The notes below the pieces were generated by a model. The model ran no database searches and was not told where the DNA came from. It was given only the letters and a program-made list of their open reading frames with translations. Source: Neodontobutis hainanensis (lineage: Eukaryota > Chordata > Actinopteri > Gobiiformes > Odontobutidae). Taken from it: a stretch of DNA of 64,000 nt. Both the position numbers and the translations under genes were made by a program. Each line of letters opens with the position of its first letter. The first letter of the stretch is position 1. Location of the stretch: positions 2,242,501-2,306,500 of the forward strand of contig JALDNG010000026.1 of the NCBI GenBank assembly GCA_024349245.1, read 5' to 3'. Shown here piece by piece: positions 61,260 to 64,000 of this stretch.

Positions 61260-62560
61260 CCTGTTCCATTCCTGCTAAACAAGCTCACAGCGGCTCGTCT
61301 CTGGAGCACAAAATACCTTCCATCTCACACCGACACCGCGCTTCTCCCACTCTGACCGCGCAGAGATGGAGAACAGACGTTTGTCCCTTTTAGGGCCAAT
61401 AGCAATGGTGATAAATGAAAGCAGGACTCTTTCTCTATGCTGCTGGAAGATCTTAATGCGTTTTCCTTTGGTGTGTGCAGACAGAGCTCTCCACAGGGAG
61501 AGGGGAGAGGATAAGTAACTATAGGAGGTGGTAATGGTGTTGGTATCGGCTGGTGTTGTTTGCCCTAGCTGTATTGAAGCGATGGTCCCTGAGGAGCCCA
61601 GCACAGGGAGCCGGGTTTGTCAACCTTGTCTGAGGGACTTAATATGAAAACAACACTAATGAGAACCATTTCCATTGCCCTGTTTATTTTCAGAGATGCA
61701 TTGAGCAGGGCATACGCACGGCTCAGTGATCGCACGTTGCATTGCATTCATTATGGGGCCCTGGATGGGCTACTGATACATTACGCACAAACACACTTAT
61801 AATTGCATTTTTTTTATTGTTCACTGCTACTTTTAATGTTGTACTGCAGCAAAATGGGCTCCATCTGACCAAACAAAATCATAAGGTTATGCATCTGTTC
61901 GGCATCTTTTTTTGACTAAAAGCTACAAATTAGACACACAGTCATTTGTCGGATTTCACGACTGGAGGGAAAACATGGCCAAACACCATTCTATACTGTG
62001 ACTTCTATAGTATCTGAAGTGTTTTTTCATCAATAAATGACAAGCTTCAGCAGACAAGTATCATTTCCTGGAGCAAAATGAATCCTCCCGCGTCCATCTA
62101 TTCACTCACAGACGTGCCATTTTGAAAATCTCTCTAAAGTGACATTACTCTTGAGATAGAAACCACTATTTCATTGAGCAGAAAATTGCTATTGAATTTG
62201 GAGCTGAATAATTGGAAACCATGTTCCAATGCAACCCGTATAAAAGCGCCAGAGTTATGTTTTACTGTCACACTCAAACCAATGACATTCTGAAGCTGAG
62301 CGGCACAAATGGTATGGGTATTGTTGGACGGGACATTGCTCTCCTTTGTACATGAGCCATATCAAAGCGCCGAGTTGGAAGGCAATTTGGACGATGCAAT
62401 TCGCTTTGATTTGATAGAAGGCCATGAATGGAATATAAAAATAAATATCAGCATTTTAAAGAAAAGCATTCAACTGTGTGGTTTTATGTTTGCTTTTTGT
62501 GTCAATTCATGCAATTCACATTCAATCCCAAAAGGCTTTGTTTAGAACTACTTTTGTGTA
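61260..62560. promoter_or_regulatory. Candidate conserved non-coding cluster
   Basis: Repeat-free for about 1.3 kb. GC-balanced cores lie at 61260-61480 and 61550-61790; the second includes TGCATTGCATTCATTATGGGG. From 62040 to 62560 more unique sequence follows with ATTTTAAAGAAAAGC. No coding sense. Enhancer-like. Confidence 0.35.
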
Positions 62561-62948
62561 GGTGCAAGTAATAGTAACTGCTAGCTTTGTTTCTAAGTGC
62601 TAGCCCTGCGATTAAATGCGTGAAATGCGTAAATAAGTGTACTATAGCAAAATGTTTACTTGTTCATAATTTTTTTCTTATATCTGGTACTCCAACATAA
62701 AATGCATTGAAATGTTTGGCATATTGTCAAAACTGCTATTTTTAAAAAGGCATCCATTGGTATAACTATATATTACAGTACACGTATCATATATAGTTTG
62801 TTTATGTTTTTACATCAAGACTGTCTCTTGACATTTCAGTAATAACAGGCCTTGTTCTATATGTCCGCCTCCATTTAATCCAATAATAACTGGCCGGGCT
62901 GCTCTTTATCTGTTTGCTGTATTTCTTCTGTTGAGGTGGTGGCACTGC

Positions 62949-62950
<2 letters not shown>
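62561..62950. other. Intergenic, no recognised feature
   Basis: AT-rich up to about 62850, then GC-balanced. Nothing recognised. Confidence 0.45.

Positions 62951-62951
<1 letters not shown>

Positions 62952-62986
<35 letters not shown>
62952..62986. repeat. (TG)n microsatellite
   Basis: About 35 bases of pure TG. Confidence 0.95.
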
Positions 62987-62987
<1 letters not shown>

Positions 62988-64000
62988 GCACTCCTCCGCC
63001 CCTCCCTCCATCCAGTGATCGTTTTGTGAACCCGTTAGCCTGTCATTGGTTTAGAGACTCCAAATGACCCTGTGTTTCTGCAGAAGACTCATTCATCCCC
63101 TCCCTTTTCCCTCCCCAGGCCACTGGCAATACAGATGACCACCACAACGACACACACAAACACATTTCTTATAGACACAGCAGCACACGCGCTGATGGCT
63201 GCTGCGGTTTGCTGGTGTAATGTGCTTTGTTGTGTGAAGGTATCAATCAGAGGGGAGCAGATTATTAGAGTGTCTGAAAGAGATCAAACAATGTTGCCGT
63301 CTGCACCCACACATGGTTGATTTACAGGCAGGCTGATAAAGTACTGCAGCTCTCTGTCAGGGGCTACATGACGGCTCGCCGCGCTCTTAGGATAAATTAT
63401 TGCAGAGGCCCGCGGTAATGTCTCTCCACCTAGCAACCAGCCGCCCCAGCCACTGCCAGGGGAGCCCTGCCTCGTCTGCCGTAATGGCACTGTGTCCAGG
63501 GTCAGCAGTTACTGTATTGTAGCGGGGTGGGAGGGACACACACAGATACACACACTTACATAGCGCTTCTCGTTTGTCTCCGCACCTGCCAGTGAACGCA
63601 ATGCCAAAAGACACAGGGAGATGGCTTCTGGACGACTGAGTGGACACAGGGGAGGCGCTCGTGTCTCGCTACAATTTTGCAGCAAAGCAATATTTTGAAG
63701 AAGTGGTGCCAAGGTTCCAAACAAGGCACTGTTTAGAGAGAGAGGGGAGCAGTTATCAAAAATAACGCTTGGCAAAAACATTAAGGAAAGACATTTATAA
63801 CACTGTGTCTGATCTGGCTTGTGTTATTGCTCTCTACAAGGTTTCACACAAAGAAATGGCTGACATCACCTCTGTCTATTGTCAGTGCACTGCACCTGAT
63901 TGATAAGAGCATAAAAGGAACACTTCAAATCCAACTACATATTTTTAAATGTGCTTTCATAGTCAGTGGCAAAGATAGACAGAAGTCAAAATGAATAAGT
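62987..64000. promoter_or_regulatory. Candidate conserved non-coding block at right edge
   Basis: GC-balanced, CpG-bearing sequence at 63000-63780 with GATAAATTATTGC (63391) and CGCGGTAATG. Short frames in many registers, no known protein. The final 200 bases are AT-richer. Confidence 0.3.

Noticed and set aside
63080..63245. Plus-strand exon suggested by a pyrimidine run ending CCCCAG at 63118 and a GT near 63240
   Set aside because: The donor is weak (AAG|GTATCA), there is no branch-like word at a good distance, and the frames are not informative.

Overview
The window reads as vertebrate nuclear DNA from a ray-finned (teleost) fish. Evidence: dinucleotide microsatellites, tRNA-derived SINEs of the type common in teleosts, the 3' end of an L1-type LINE with a poly(A) tail and target-site duplication, a Tc1-like terminal repeat, short non-autonomous DNA transposons, and spliced-gene signals. 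There are no operons, ribosome binding sites or compact coding regions.

The only gene I can identify is at the left edge on the minus strand. Positions 854-893 encode MPRRKQQAPKRAA plus one base and end in a GT splice donor. This is the short first coding exon of a teashirt zinc-finger gene, and KRAAG-type residues point to tshz2 rather than tshz1 or tshz3. A CpG-containing 5' UTR/promoter region follows to about position 1670. Positions 1-853 are the start of intron 1. The large exon encoding nearly all of the zinc-finger/homeodomain protein lies outside the window.

The remaining 62 kb is DNA upstream of tshz2 with no other recognisable protein gene. In human, TSHZ2 borders a large gene desert on its 5' side (towards ZFP64/SALL4), and this looks like the fish counterpart. 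Two kinds of DNA alternate. Repeat-bearing, AT-rich stretches lie at about 2-7.4, 11.5-15.2, 16.5-18, 20.4-21.2, 23-23.6, 26-27.9, 37.5-43.6, 47.3-50.1 and 53.9-58.2 kb. Between them are repeat-poor blocks with more balanced composition and many homeodomain (TAATTA), POU-octamer, TGACAG and TCF-like words; these are candidate conserved regulatory elements (22-22.8, 24.4-24.7, 28-29.4, 30.1-32.3, 34.2-35.3, 44.3-46.9, 48-48.6, 51.5-53.4, 59.7-60.0, 61.3-62.5, 63-63.8 kb). Their conservation is inferred, not tested.

Items most worth a second look: an 87-bp minus-strand candidate exon at 60192-60278 that could be a distal 5' exon of tshz2 or part of a lncRNA; a 50-bp plus-strand candidate exon at 55085-55134; three near-perfect hairpins with 6-9 nt loops (23574, 29796, 57604); a nested 377-bp insertion with an 8-bp target duplication inside a SINE; a 333-bp terminal-inverted-repeat element with an 11-bp direct duplication; and a 16-bp perfect palindrome around TAATTA at 34804. 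I did not find anything that looks like a new multi-gene system.
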